64,000 nucleotides of DNA, from NCBI GenBank assembly GCA_016806645.1, contig JACSYO010001630.1:124001-188000 (forward strand). Reading direction: 5' to 3'. This document shows positions 10,806-24,600 of this stretch, in pieces. The notes beneath the pieces were generated by a model that saw only the letters and a program-made list of their open reading frames with translations, had not been told where the DNA came from and ran no database searches. A program made the translations under genes and the position numbers. The DNA comes from Ophiodon elongatus. Its lineage: Eukaryota; Chordata; Actinopteri; Perciformes; Hexagrammidae. The first letter of the stretch is position 1, and each line of letters begins with the position of its first letter.

Positions 10806-13800
10806 TCACTGAGGAATCACAGTTGTAAAGATGTACCTTGGAACAAGGTAGGGCTCTCCGGGGCTGGAGGGGTTCACCGCAGGGATGTCAGCCGTCACAA
10901 CTGAGGGATCCGTCTGAGTCAGGTCCTCCGCCTCCACACACCCCAGGTTGGTGATACTGCTCCCCACTGCTGCATCAAGGCTGTCTCTGCTGCTGTTGGC
11001 TGGACCTGGGGAGTCACACACAGAGGTGACTGCCACCGTCTCGATTCTCTCTTTTATCAAACCAAAGATCTACTGCATCCATCAAAGTGGTCGATCACCA
11101 AAATGTGTTTCCGTTCAAATAAATCCAATATTCTAGATTTATGAGGGGAGATTGTCTCATTAGGTCTTTGATGTTATGATCCATCTTGAAATGTGCTGCT
11201 CACACCGTTTAATGCCGTACACGTATATATTTTTAGATTAGCGAAAATGCTAAGTTTACATGACTATGAAGTGTGATACTCACAGCAGCGTTTGAAAGGC
11301 TCCCAGGCTCTGGACTGCAGGTACGGCTTGGCCTGTGGCTGCTGGAGCAGACACACCACTGCCGAGTCCACCTGCTGGAAGACCCTGCAGACAGAGAGAA
11401 GCATCACCCGACCTGCTTAGCAAAAGTGGTGTGGGAAATGATCAGCACAGGTGTAGGTTCTCTTCACCCTGGCGTTTAAATATTAGGAACGTGACTTATG
11501 ACGGGGTTCATTTTTAACAAGCCACATATCTGCCATTTTGCAGACATACAGATGAGCAGAAAATCCACTACGTTTGAGACCTTTCTCTGTCCCAGCAACA
11601 CGTTCTCGTGAGATCTGGCAACTCACGTTCGCGGAAGACATAGCTAACAAATGCTTGTAACGCTAAATATGACCGTTAGCTGTGTAAATATCTAATGTTA
11701 GCAGGAGAAAATATAAATACATTGTGCAAATTTAACCCAATCTGCTTTCATCCATCCGCCCACTTAGTGTATACCACTGTATACCATTCCAAACCATGGG
11801 CGGAGCTTGTAATGCATCATATTTGTTACAGCGCATCTTTAAATCAATGTAATAAAAGCAGAGCCGGCGTAATGGCAAATCCTCTTTGTGTGTAAAAGGG
11901 GATAAAGTTTCAGCAGGTCAAATAAAATAAAAAAATTTTAACACCAAGAAATGTTCCGCGGCTGTGGAACCTGATCCGATATGTAGGGCTGATCGATTTG
12001 AAAACAAGTCAACAGTGGTTTGTTGAACGGTCACAGTTCAATGTGAGGTACAGAACCTGAAACTACATCATGGACGGGGAGGTGAAGGGTAGGATGTGGT
12101 ACCGGAGGCTGAGCAGCTGCTGGTGGAGTTCAGCCGACAGACCGTATTTGTCCGACTGGATCAACTCTCTGATGGAATCAAAGTCCTGCTTCAGCTGGAG
12201 CGCTCCCCGCACACTGAGGAGGGACGAGAGAAGGGCACTGCTCAACAACATAGCAGCAGCGCAAACTCACTCTCACACAAAACAAATCACCAAACATTGA
12301 CAAAATAGTGTTTTGTTGGCAGAAACAGACTGACCCATGTTTTCATGAACATTTTTCTCATTTTAGTAGTTACTAAAATGATGATTTATATTTTATATTT
12401 TTTACATTATTCTACCTGGATGAGGCCCAATGCTGGCCCATTGGGCCTCATGCAGGAAGCATTAAATAAACAAATTACTTAGTTTGTTTGTATCCACGAT
12501 TTGTTCTTACTTTGTTACTACCTATTGATTTCTGGGAGTCCCCGATGTTTTCTTATTTTTGCTCTTCTCTTAGGTAAGAGAACTTTTTACCGTCAAGAGC
12601 ACTCTTACCAAGATAAGCAAAAAACTCTTGTTTTCATAGCCCACAACACAAGGAAACATACATTTGAAATTTGAGGAAAATTAAAAAAAAATTCTGAATA
12701 TCATATAATCAAATTTAGATTATCATATCTTTCAGTAATTATATTGATTGTATTATTGAATTTGTGGGTTTAAGAAATACAATAGGTCCATTGATCCCAA
12801 TTGACCCTTGGCTAAGCCCCGCCCCCCGCTGCTCCTCTGTCAAGTTGAGCTACCATGAAGCCCACACTGTCACTAACTGCACTACCAAATAAATCGTATC
12901 GATTTTTTTTGAAAAACAGAAAGCGATTTTCTCGTGTTAAAGTGAACCAGCACATCAGCTGATCGACACAGAAGACGATGACATGAAGGAACAGTGTTCC
13001 TGCCAAGGTCTTTGTCCACCAAAAGCAGCATGTGTAGACATTCAGTATACCGTCAGTAGCTAGCTTCAAACAGAAGTGCTAATGCTGGTTAATGCTATGC
13101 TAACGCTATGATGGGACTTAGCCAAGGGTCAATGAAGACGATAAAACTCTGGGATGACTGCACGTGTTCAGCTTCTGAAAGGCTTACATACCTCTCTTCT
13201 ATGCTTCTTGCAACACCAGTGCTGACGCTCTGGAAAGTCACGTTTACTTTATTTAAGTTTATTTAACAGTACCTTGATGTCACCGCTACTGTTATAGAAT
13301 TTCCCGATTTGGCATCAACAAAATCAGTCAATCAATCAATCAGTCTGTCTGTGTGTGTTCTTCTTCTTACAGACTTTTCGTGTGCTGGCATCTCTCCAAT
13401 TCTTGGGTATTTGCACACGGCAACAGCTGCCTTTACATACTGTTTCGGGGGCGTTACATATGTTCATAAACAATCAGCCACACGCCTCCAATGTGTGATC
13501 AAGTGGGATTTATCATTCCGCACACTTGGGTGAGCAGATTTGGATCGACAGGAAACACGTGGAGTCCGGGAGTCAGGCCGTGAATGTGCAGTTATGTGTT
13601 GGCTATATCTGCTCTTTAACGATTAGGCTACAGTGCCGCCCCATCCCAAGGACTTCTTAATCTCTTTAGTCATATTCTCCAACACTGTGGTAGACATCAA
13701 TGTACGACGGTATGAACAAAATGTACCTGAATTTGATCCTCTGTTTCAGGATGTGTTCCATCCACGCCTCCATGAAAGCTGTCATTGTGATACTCAGCGC

Positions 13801-16800
13801 TTGGCCGCGGGCATCATCAGACAATGGTGCCACGCCCTCTAAAACCTGACCGATCACAGTCTGAGCTGCCAAAGATGCATACTCACTGGGACTGCTGGGA
13901 AAACCTGTGCAAACAGAGTAATACACAGTTGTCAGTACACAGTAAAATGTGCAAAAAGTTGGGTGAGCATTCCTTTGGAAGCCCAGTATTTATGTTATGT
14001 AAAGCAACTTTCTTTTTGAAAAGTGCCATCTAAATAAAGTATTGTATTATCATTATTATTATTATTATGTTAACTCGTGTTTTGACCTATGTATGAATCA
14101 GACTGTGCTGCAATAAATCTACAGGTTCCACTAGTCTTACTAAAAGCCACTAGGGAGCGTCCCCTCTGTTATGAGTAACCGTTCATGGATTATGTCTGTT
14201 CACCTGTCTAACCAAATAAAGAACACGAGGAAGTTCTACTGTATGTGAGTGTGAGAGCGCAGACAGGGTCATCAGCATGCTGCCATCATCAGCGGACCAG
14301 CCGAGCAAACAAACTACTCCTCTTTAGCTCGCTCATCCCAGCGAGCAACACATCATATTCAAAGACCTTGAGAAGGTCATCTGTGCCTTCAGTGTCTCCA
14401 GCTTGGACTACTGCAACTCCCTGTATACTGGGATTGGTCAGTCGTCCCTGTCCCACATGTAACTGGTCCAAAACGCTGCAACCAGGCTCCTGACAGGTAC
14501 CCAGAAGAGGAAGCCGATCACCTCTATTCTGGTGGCTCTCCACTGCCAGTTGGGTTCAGAATTCATTTAATGGTTATCCTGTTTGTCTATTAAGCCCTCT
14601 TCTATCCCAGACCTCCTACCCCCTCAGCTCCCTCAGGGCGGCTGACTTGGAGCTCTTGGTTTCTAAACTTCCGCTCAGGGGGGGGGGGCCGTGCCTTTGC
14701 TGTTGCAGCCCTAGACTGTGGAACAGAAACCTCCTCCCTGTCAGATCTACCCCCTCCACTGACTCCAAGTCCAGGCTCAATGACTGCGTGTTTGAGGCTC
14801 CACCCTCTTCTACCCAGCTCAGTTAACAGGGACAAAAGTCATCTGCCTACAAAATCCCTCCAGCCAACCTCCAGGGGAAGTGCATTATGTTTCCAGCCAA
14901 GCTCCCTGACCTCTGCTGCCAGCTCTGCATGTCGAAGTCTTTTCCTTTTATAGGCCTCATTTCTACTGCATCCTCCCGTGGCTGACGGTACGTCAGCTCA
15001 CATAGTACACAGCACTGTGCTGTGACCACAACACAAGACCTGGTCAGAGATTAGTGGAAGCCATCTCCCGAGGGAGCGTTTTCACTGCCTGAATGTGACC
15101 TTACGATTTGGTGTCTGTGAAGTTGAGGGAGGGCCATTTCCAAAATGAACATTACCTTAAAGGAGCAGTGTGGAGGATTTAGGGGGATTTAATGGCAGAG
15201 CGGGAATATAATATGAATTAGTGTATCATCACCTGAATCGTTGTGTTTTCGTCACCTGAGAATGATCCCTTCATATCTACAGAGGGAGTTCTTCAGGGAG
15301 TCCATCATGTTGCACCACTACAGTAGCCCAGAAAGGACAAACCAAGCACTGCCTCTAGAGAGAGACTTGTGTGCTTTTACGGCACCTGAGGGCCACTTTA
15401 TTTATATTAATTTATTCACTGAACATTTAGAATGTAGCTTTCAGAGTCTGTTAAGGTTTCCACTTTCCATCCTTTATGTACAAATGACCCTTAAAAAGTA
15501 ATCTACTGTACAGTTAAGCATTAACAACAGTACCTGTCCTGATACTGGGTCTCCAGTGTACAGCAGAAGGCATGGTCTGCTCAAAGATCTCCCCTGACAT
15601 CCTCTTGCAGTCACTGGAGAAGGTCTTCAGCACCAGAGAAGAGAAGGTCTGGTGGAAACAACAGTGGCATCAGGATGAGTGACGTCCACATGCTTTGGTT
15701 TGCATAATGCCACATTCATGCTGGCAGAACGGAAGAAAGTGAAAACATCTCGTCTCAGAAACATCCAATCATTATTCATAAACACACACGTTAAAAGCAG
15801 GGATGAACAAACTCTGCAGGCTACTGCATAGTATTGATTGCATTAGCGGTGGGTTGTATTAACATTGGTGTACCATCAAAGGGGGGCATTATTTTGTGCC
15901 AATTTGATGACAGTTCTCAAATTCTTTTATTGAATTCCAATCCCCAAGGGTTCTTCCTACTCTGGTATTTCCCGTCTGTCTATGACATGAATGATGCTGA
16001 ATGTTCAAGTTTAGCCTTGATCGTGAAGCATACTTACTTGGATCTGACCAGTCCCATATTCCAACAATGGGACTGGTCAAATCCAAGCAAGTATGCTCAG
16101 CTGATCATCTGCAAACAAAACACATTTGAGGAAGGTGATAAACTACATAAATGACTCGCTAGATCCCTGAGAAAGTCACGGGCCTCACAAGCCCTACTTG
16201 CAGTTAAGAACAAACATGTAAAGTCACTTTCTGGCCCAGAGGAAATAAATGATGTTTTGAAGAGTTTGTTGAGAACTTTCCAACTTAAATAGTTCTGGCA
16301 GCCAGACTACAGTCAATCAATTCTTAGAGGAAAGTAAACGGACTAAATTGGATGAAGAAGCAACAGGAGATTGGGAAGCAGATTTTACATTAGATGAGGT
16401 CAAGGCAGCAATTCAGTTTCCAAACAGTGAGGCCCACCAGCCAGTTGGGTTTGGGCAAAACTTTATAAAGCATATAGCACGTTGCTGGCTCCTCTTATCA
16501 TTTGGATGTTAAATCAAACCAGACAGGTTTGTTCTTTAAAAAGGTTATTATATTATACTGAAAAAAGAAAGTGACTCCACTCTTCTTCTCGTATTGACCC
16601 GTTTCTCTCCTTCCACCAGAAAACAAGGCCAGTTATTGTGCTAAGAAAATAAAACAATTGAAGAGAAACAGATTTTTGGAACACCTTGCCTATCTCAATG
16701 GAGGGACGCGTCAATGCCATAGAAATGGTACCGTTGCCTCCATTTGTATACATCAGAACCTAGACTCTGCTGATCATCTGTCATTAGGTACCTAGAACAT

Positions 16801-19800
16801 CTAGGGAGCATTTAAGTAAAGGTGGATTTGGTCTCTCCCAGTTTAAATTGTACTGGCTGTCCATTTAAATATTTTAGCCTTCTGCCGTGGTTGCCCTCAC
16901 CGTAAACTCCAGCATGGCTACTGATTGAGCTCCTCGCAAGTCCTGTTCATGTGTCGCAGCACTCTTTAATAGTCCAACACAGGCCAAAAAATGAATAACC
17001 CCATAATCCATAACTGCTAATAGGTTTGATCTCAGGTGTTATCAATGAAAGCCCCTAAAATATACCTAAACACCCAAATACGCTTCAATCATGCATTCAA
17101 ACACATCCTGGAGGACCTTCACAACTTGGAGGGAGAAGGGCGTCATCGTTCTCGTATGTCTTTATTAATGATCACCTCGTGTCTTTCCAGCAACCGCAGC
17201 AGACATTTCAGCGTCCAAATTCACATTTCTTTAGTATTTTTGAGTGCTCATGTCCAGCTGCAGAAACCTCCCCACACTGCTTGAGATAGTCTCTTGACTA
17301 TTAAACCATATCCAAATATGCCGTGTCTCAGTAGTACGACATCTTACGAGTTCAATAACAACTTACAATTCAGGGGTGCATATGTTGCACTCCTCTCCCA
17401 CTAGACCACAAAAGGACACATCCTCAACTCTGTCTCACCAAGTCTTACAACGTCACGAGCTTCACACTTTGGGCTCATTTCTTTGATTTTGGTGCGACGG
17501 CGCATAATTAAGGAGTTCCCCCTTGCCTGTGATATTTGAGGATGGGTGTGAAGCTGAGGCCATCTCTCCATCAGCACTGCTCGTCAGAAAACTATGTCAC
17601 ACAGTGACGGGCTCTTTCAGAAAATAAAGCAACTGGTCGTTAATCTGATTAAAATATTAGAGTGGATCGTTAATGGCCAGGTTAACAGGTTAATTGTGTC
17701 ATACTTTGTAAGTTATGTGATTCCTTAAGTGTCACATTTCCTCTTTTGTGTTACCGCCAATGTTTTTTCTTTTCTTTCGTTGTTTGTTTCCTGTGCATTT
17801 GCTGTGTTTGTTTCTTTCGCTGTATTTCTATACCGCACTTCAAAATATATAAAAACCCATCAAACCCAGCTGACGTGTTGCTGGACACTATTGTCTTCTT
17901 TGAAATAAAAATGGAAGAGGAGTCACTTTCTATTGCGGTTGTGTAGAATACAGCAGAGGGGTCACCTGCAGCTCGGACACAGCCCTGTCCAGGGCTTCAA
18001 GTTGCTTCCTCAGCAGAAGCTGGTTGTGGTTCTGAAGAGTGGAATTTTGGTTACTATCTGAATTCATCATCAGGGACTTTGTCTGATGCACCATCATCTC
18101 TATTGACTCCCTCAGCACCTGCACAGAAAGAACACATCTCAAACACGCGGATTTCATTTCAGGGCTAAAAGGCAAAAACTGCATTATAAAGGCAAGTGAA
18201 TGTTGGACAGAAATATAATCACTTAAAGCTACAGTTGTTAACTTTAATACACTTTTTTGTAATTTTTGCTCAAGCTTTCACTATATCCTGACAGTAGTAC
18301 ATGAGTAGTATCAATCAGTTTGTGAACTCTGTCTTCAGGTTCACTGTTCTGTCTATTCATGCCCGTCATTTAAATACATTCAATTGATGATGCTTGATAT
18401 TAATCAGTAACCTACTTTGAGGTCTCCCTGTGTGATGAGCAGGAACTTGTTGAGGCGCCATGAAGAGAGGAACTGGTAAGCCTTGGACATGACCCAGACC
18501 GTGGACAGCTGCACGGTGGCTAACACCAAGCTAACAGTCTGTCTCTGGAGAGTGAGCCTGGAGGGGAGGAGGCTAGTAGAGCCTGCAGGGAGAGGGGGAG
18601 AGAGGGGGGGGGGGGCAGATCAGCAGCGAGCAGACAGTGGCTCATTGACTACAGTTCACTTTGGCTGCTGGATGAAGGAAAATGAAGGAAAGTGAAGAAA
18701 ATCTGAACCCACTGCATGAACTGTCTATGGAGCAGAGCCGTCCAGGAGCCTGGTCAGAGCTGGCAAATGCTACTTTATGATTGGCTTCGCTGTTCAGCAA
18801 CAGCAGCTTTGCACATTAACGCCGGCCTAAAGTAAAGTGGTGTAAAGTGATATTGTTGCTGGTGTGACTGAAGAACATTGGGCCTCATGCAAGAACCTAA
18901 TCGTACCAGTGATTGAGGACAACTTGCCACATGCACCAGTTTTCTCCATGGTACAAACCCAATTCACACTTCTCTTCAGGACCTGTCGTAGAGTCATGTG
19001 CTTTTAGTCTGCCGTTATCCAAAAGGAGTTTTTCCACTGATTGATTGTATATCACTTTTTTTTTTTACTTTGAAGCTATTTTTGTGGTAGAAAATCCTTT
19101 ATAAATGACACTTCATAATTCTGTTGACGTTCTCATGTTTGACTCTGCTGCAAAAGGCCTCTGTACACGATGAGGTCCGTGAGAAGTGTAGCCACGGCTG
19201 ACTCACTTCTTTGGAAGACAGCGTTCTTATTGGAGCAGAGGAGGATGGGCATGCATGTTTATGCAAGCGTCTGTCCAGGGGAACGACCTCCGTTTCAATG
19301 CCTGACAATGTAACACCTCTTATGGTACATGTTCTTTCCTTCTCCGCGATGGAGACCCCCCCCCCTACCCCCTCTATATACATAAACAAAATATACTGTT
19401 CGATTTCCTTGAGGGACCTCCATACACGTGACTAAAATCTCCAACCTTGTAAAGTTCATCTTTTTAGTTATTGGTTTCGGACAAGTTACCTGATATGGTA
19501 CTATTGGGCCGTTAATTATGCAAACGTGCACATCCTCATTTAGGCAAAGGTGGTATTCATCATGTTAACGCCGGTCGTTTACCCAGTTATCTGAGGTCAG
19601 GAGCTGACGTGGCTCACTAGAACGAGCCCCCATACGAGAGAAGAGAACGTTCACACGATGTTCTCGCATGAGGCCCATTGTGTAGGTCTTCTTACCGGAG
19701 GCCCCGCTGTTTGAGGGATGGCAGCTCAGGGACGACAGGAGAGGAGGGCACAGCAGCAGGAGGTGCTCCATGGTCACGGACACCATCCCATTCCCATCTT

Positions 19801-20115
19801 GCTCAGATGACGGCGTCACAGAGTCGCTGCTCCGACTCACAGCTCGGAGACACTTGTCTCTCAGAGCTGAACCTAAACCTCTGCACACCTCTGGAGAAGC
19901 ACAGACAGCGCGTGAGAGACAACACGGCAAACACAGCAGGAGGCTTCAGTCACTGCAGTGCAATGATGAAAAAGGTCTTTTTATCCATAAACACTGAAGT
20001 TAAGCTTTATATAGGGTTTGTAGGAGTTTAATGGAAAACTAGCAGCGCAATGTTCTGACGTCCAGATGAAGGTTTAAAGCTTGTGATTTAGTCGTCTGTC
20101 TGACTGCCTGCCTGC

Positions 20116-20172
<57 letters not shown>

Positions 20173-20250
20173 GCCGTCTGCCTGTCTGTCTGTCTGTCGT
20201 TCCTGTCTGTCTGCCCGTCGCCTGCCTGTCTGTCTGTCTGACTGCCTGCC

Positions 20251-20311
<61 letters not shown>

Positions 20312-21625
20312 GCCTGTCTGCCTGTCTGTCTGTCTGTCCGTCTGCCTGTCTGTCTGCCTGCCTGCCTGTCTGCCCGTCTGCCTGCCTGTCCTTTGCATAT
20401 CTCAAGAACCACTCATCTGATCTATTCTATAGGTGGCGGGTGTTTGGGGACAAGGGAGTGCTTTTGTCGAATTTGGTGCAATTTATGAGCATGACAAACT
20501 TTGAATGAAGACAGAATAAACCGGAGTGCATTTCAACAGCGTCTCTGTGAGTCGGCCGTGACGTGGGTGTGTTTTCCCGCTGCGAGCAAGACTACATTTC
20601 CCTGCTGTAAGACTGCATACTAACTTATTACACCAATAACAGCTAAATATCTCTAAATAAATCCATGCTCTACTTTATAACTGCAGTGGTTATGCCAAAG
20701 CAGGCCACTAATGCTCCTGTTTGTAAATGACCACCGATAGGTGTGTCTCACCAATGTTCTGACCCAGACCGGGGTGGGTTTCTTCGGGCCAGATTTAGGG
20801 ATTTGGGGGCCACAGGCTTGCTTTATTCTCACCCGTTCTCTAACTGGGAATGTTGGGATATAGGCAGTGGTAGAAGAAGTAGGCCTAGTCAAAAGCTTTT
20901 CCTCTGACATAAAACTATTAACTAGTGACAGTAAAACTATTACCACACAGTAAAAGTCCTGTCAATTCTGATATGACGCTGAAAGTTTAATTGATAACAA
21001 TGGATCATATTTCAATTATCGTATATTTTGTGAATAAAATCTTAATCTGCAAAGTAACCAGTAACATGCCTCTGTCAGGTGAATATAGTACGACAATGTT
21101 TTCCTCTGAAGTATCAGAGGACGCACTGCACTGGTCAAACATAAAACTAAGATATGAAACGGTGCTCCAACTGGTAAATATTATTTCGGTTTCTACAACA
21201 GCGCTGTCCCCAATAACAGAGAAAGTGGTCTGTGTGTGTGAGTGTGTGAGAGTGTGTGTGAGAGTGTGTGTGTGTGAGTGAGTGAGTGAGTGAGTGAGAT
21301 AGTGAGTGAGTCTGTGAGATAGTGAGTGAGTGAGTGAGATAGTGAGTGAGTCTGTGAGATAGTGAGTGAGTGAGTGAGTGAGTGAGATAGTGAGTGAGTG
21401 AGTCTGTAAGATAGTGAGTGAGTGAGTCTGTGAGATAGTAAGTGAGTGAGTGAGTGAGTGAGATAGTGAGTGAGTGAGTGAGTGAGATAGTGAGTGAGTG
21501 AGTGAGTGAGATAGTGAGTGAGTCTGTGAGATAGTAAGTGAGTGAGTGAGTGAGTGAGATAGTGAGTGAATGAGGTGAATGAGTGAGTGAGTGAGTCTGT
21601 GAGATAGTGAGTGAGAGACTGAGTG

Positions 21626-21658
<33 letters not shown>

Positions 21659-24600
21659 ACACTAACCATAGTCCCACTGAGCATGTGCTGTAATGACTAA
21701 CAGATACAGACAGAAGTCCTCCAGCATGGTTCTGCACTCCTCTGGAACCAGATCTACAACAAACAGCACAAAACCCAGAAGAGTCATGTAGACCTGCAAT
21801 TCCACTGCCAAAAGTTTTTTTGTGAAATATATAAAGCTAGTTATTTTTATATCTAAATCTGCTCAAGAATTCACATAAAAAAAGAAGAAGCATAATTTCA
21901 ATGAGCGGGTTCGTTTGAATGTCACAACACATTGTTGACGTTCCCTCGGATGCAGCTTTTCCAACAGAAACGTGATGTGGGAGACAACCCTGTGCCAGTA
22001 AACACTCAAACGCTTGTGGTGAGGAAATACATAAACAGTACAAACACCCCGAATATTATTCTGGTCATCACAGCTGACAGTTGCATAACAAACAATGTTT
22101 TTGTCGCGTTAGGTTTTAGTTTCCCCATTTATTGGGGAAGCTGGTCCTCTATGTATGTAACTTCTCCCCCAGGTCTGAGCCCACAGGCCACAACCTGCAT
22201 CATTTGAAGAAAAAATGGGCGGGGATGAGCCACGTAGCTCGCTGACTTCGTAGGGCATGGTGGGGACTGAAAAAGGAAAAACAATGGACTCAAACGACAC
22301 CTCTATCTCAGAATTGGCCCGTAAGATGAGGGCTGATGTAAAACCACGCCTCCAGGAAGAGTGCCAGGCTTTGAAGCAAAGGCCAAACAATAGAACTACA
22401 ATTTCTGGGTCCACCATGTGATGCCATGGGGCCCCAAAAAGACTTTTCCCCAGAGACTTCCACTGGGAAAGAGACATCTGTAAATTAGCGGATCGTTTGT
22501 TTGAGGTAAATCAACTTCCCTGTACGAACACTTAAACGGCCCTTTTTAAATGATTGGGTGCTAAAAGTTGTAAAATGCACAACTCACTGAATCCAGAGTT
22601 ATTCTCCTTCCTCTGTTCATGTGAATGAGAAGGAGAACAAGGCTGAAATGAGGGCTGGGAGGCAGGGTTAAAGGAAATGCTAGTGTGCTTGTTTATTGAG
22701 CCCCATGATGCATTGCATTGCCAGAGGACCCGGGGGATTTTATTCTCTGAATTCAAACCCTGTTTTGCCTCAGGTGCCTCTGAACAACTTCCATAGGATT
22801 GAATGGGCTGCTGCATTCATGGTGTAATACCCCGTCACCATGTTGAGAGCCGTGTAGAGGCAAGGCCTCAATCATAGCTCTTATTTGGAACCTAGCACCT
22901 TTTAATAAAAATGTTATTGTCAATGAATATCTGAATGAAAGTTATAACTCATAAAACGAAGTGACTAAAACACACAGAACACTGTACCTGAAGTAACGGA
23001 AGCAATTTCATTAATGAAAGACAGATAAATGAGTGAATAATAATGAATGACCGTTGTAGGGCCTGCTGTATGCACACCTCCACACGGTGCATTTGACTGC
23101 ACATTGTCTTCTCACCGGTCTTTGAAGCTTGACTCATCCGGTGCAGGATCTGGAAGCCCCTGTGTTTGTCTTGGAGGTTGATGCTCCCGGCACTGCTTCC
23201 TGCTTGTGGCACATGCAGCTGCAGCCACAGGGCTCTGCTGCAGAGGGCCCACAGCAGGCTGCGGTACTGGCCAAACAGGTCCGCAAACAACAGCGACTGG
23301 CCGAGGTCCAGCCACTGGACCGAGTGAGGCCAACGGAGGCCGTCCGGCTCCGCGGCCGCCCCCTCTGCTGCCCTCGTCGCCTCCTTCTCTGGGTTCCCAT
23401 CCCTTCCCAAGCCTGAGCTGAAGGACACAAACACTGCAGTTGTCACACATGGACTGTGCAACGGAGAGCGTGGGCACATGAAGATCAACGCTGAACATAT
23501 CTCAGACCACGTTACTGGTGGAGCTGGTAAAATGTCCAGTAACGGTCAGTGTAACAATACCTTCCTGCCAAAGGCAGTTTAGTCACCCTGTAACGTTTCC
23601 TCATTCGAGCAGAAAGAGGTCAGGGGACATCAGCTGGTAAGTGCTACACTGTACACCTCAGTCTGTATTTGTACATAAAAGTTACATGTTGTAGATTGCT
23701 GTGTAATTATACTGTATTTCATGATTTATAAATCATTTTAGGAAAAAGACTTTAACAGGTGTGTTGTGAAGAACTTTGGACCCCAAAGATACGCGTCTCC
23801 ATCCGACCCCAAGAATACCTCTCGAAATCATTTACATCATATGCATTGAATGTGTTATAACTCTGTTATGCTGTTCATTCTGCACACATGACATCTATTG
23901 TACTTCTGTCCATCCTGATAGAGGATCCTCCTCTGTTGCTCTCCTGAAGGTTTCTTCCTTTTTTCTCCCCTTAAAAGAGTTTTCTGAGGAGTTTTTCCTG
24001 AACCGATGAGAGGTCCCGGGACAGAGGATGTCGTATGTGTACAGATTGTAAAGCCCTCTGAGGAGCATTTGTAATTTCAGGCTATACAAAATAAATTAAA
24101 TTGAATCCTAATAGGGCTACTTTGGATATGTGGAAGGGAAAATGTTTATGTTTGTGCTTAATACATGTCTTGTGCGTAGTAAAACTATGAAGCCACATTA
24201 ACACATATATCCGGGTTATTAAGAGCACAATATTTTTAGTTACATATACAGTATCTGTTAATCATTGACATAGTATTATTATAGGTTATACTTATGTGAA
24301 TCTGTAAGCGACCCACATAGAGAACAGTGTTTAATTAGTCTGAGGAGATGAGGGCACACAGTTGAGACACAGTGTAAGAGAAAGCATGCAGACGGCTCTC
24401 TGACACAAGGCTCAGCAGGAGATAAAGTCGCGTTGGCCTTGCACATTCTAGCGTGGGCCGGTAGAGATGGCTCCTTGGCCCCCAGCTGGTGGTTAAGTGA
24501 TTCAGACCCCAAGGGCTAGGGAAAGACTAGATATTATGACTAGTAGGGAAGGACTAGATATTATGACTAGTAGGGAAGGACTAGATATTATGACTAGTAG

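Noticed and set aside
16028..16057. U1 snRNA-like start (ATACTTAC)
   Set aside because: The similarity stops after about 8-10 bases and the rest matches its own inverted partner, not U1.
20039..20412. Three overlapping minus-strand ORFs rich in TDRQ
   Set aside because: They are produced entirely by the (CTGT)n array and have no coding character.
21147..21737. 196-aa and 163-aa minus-strand ORFs of SLTHSL type
   Set aside because: They are read-through of the TGAG array. Only 21667-21753 is a real exon, in a different context.
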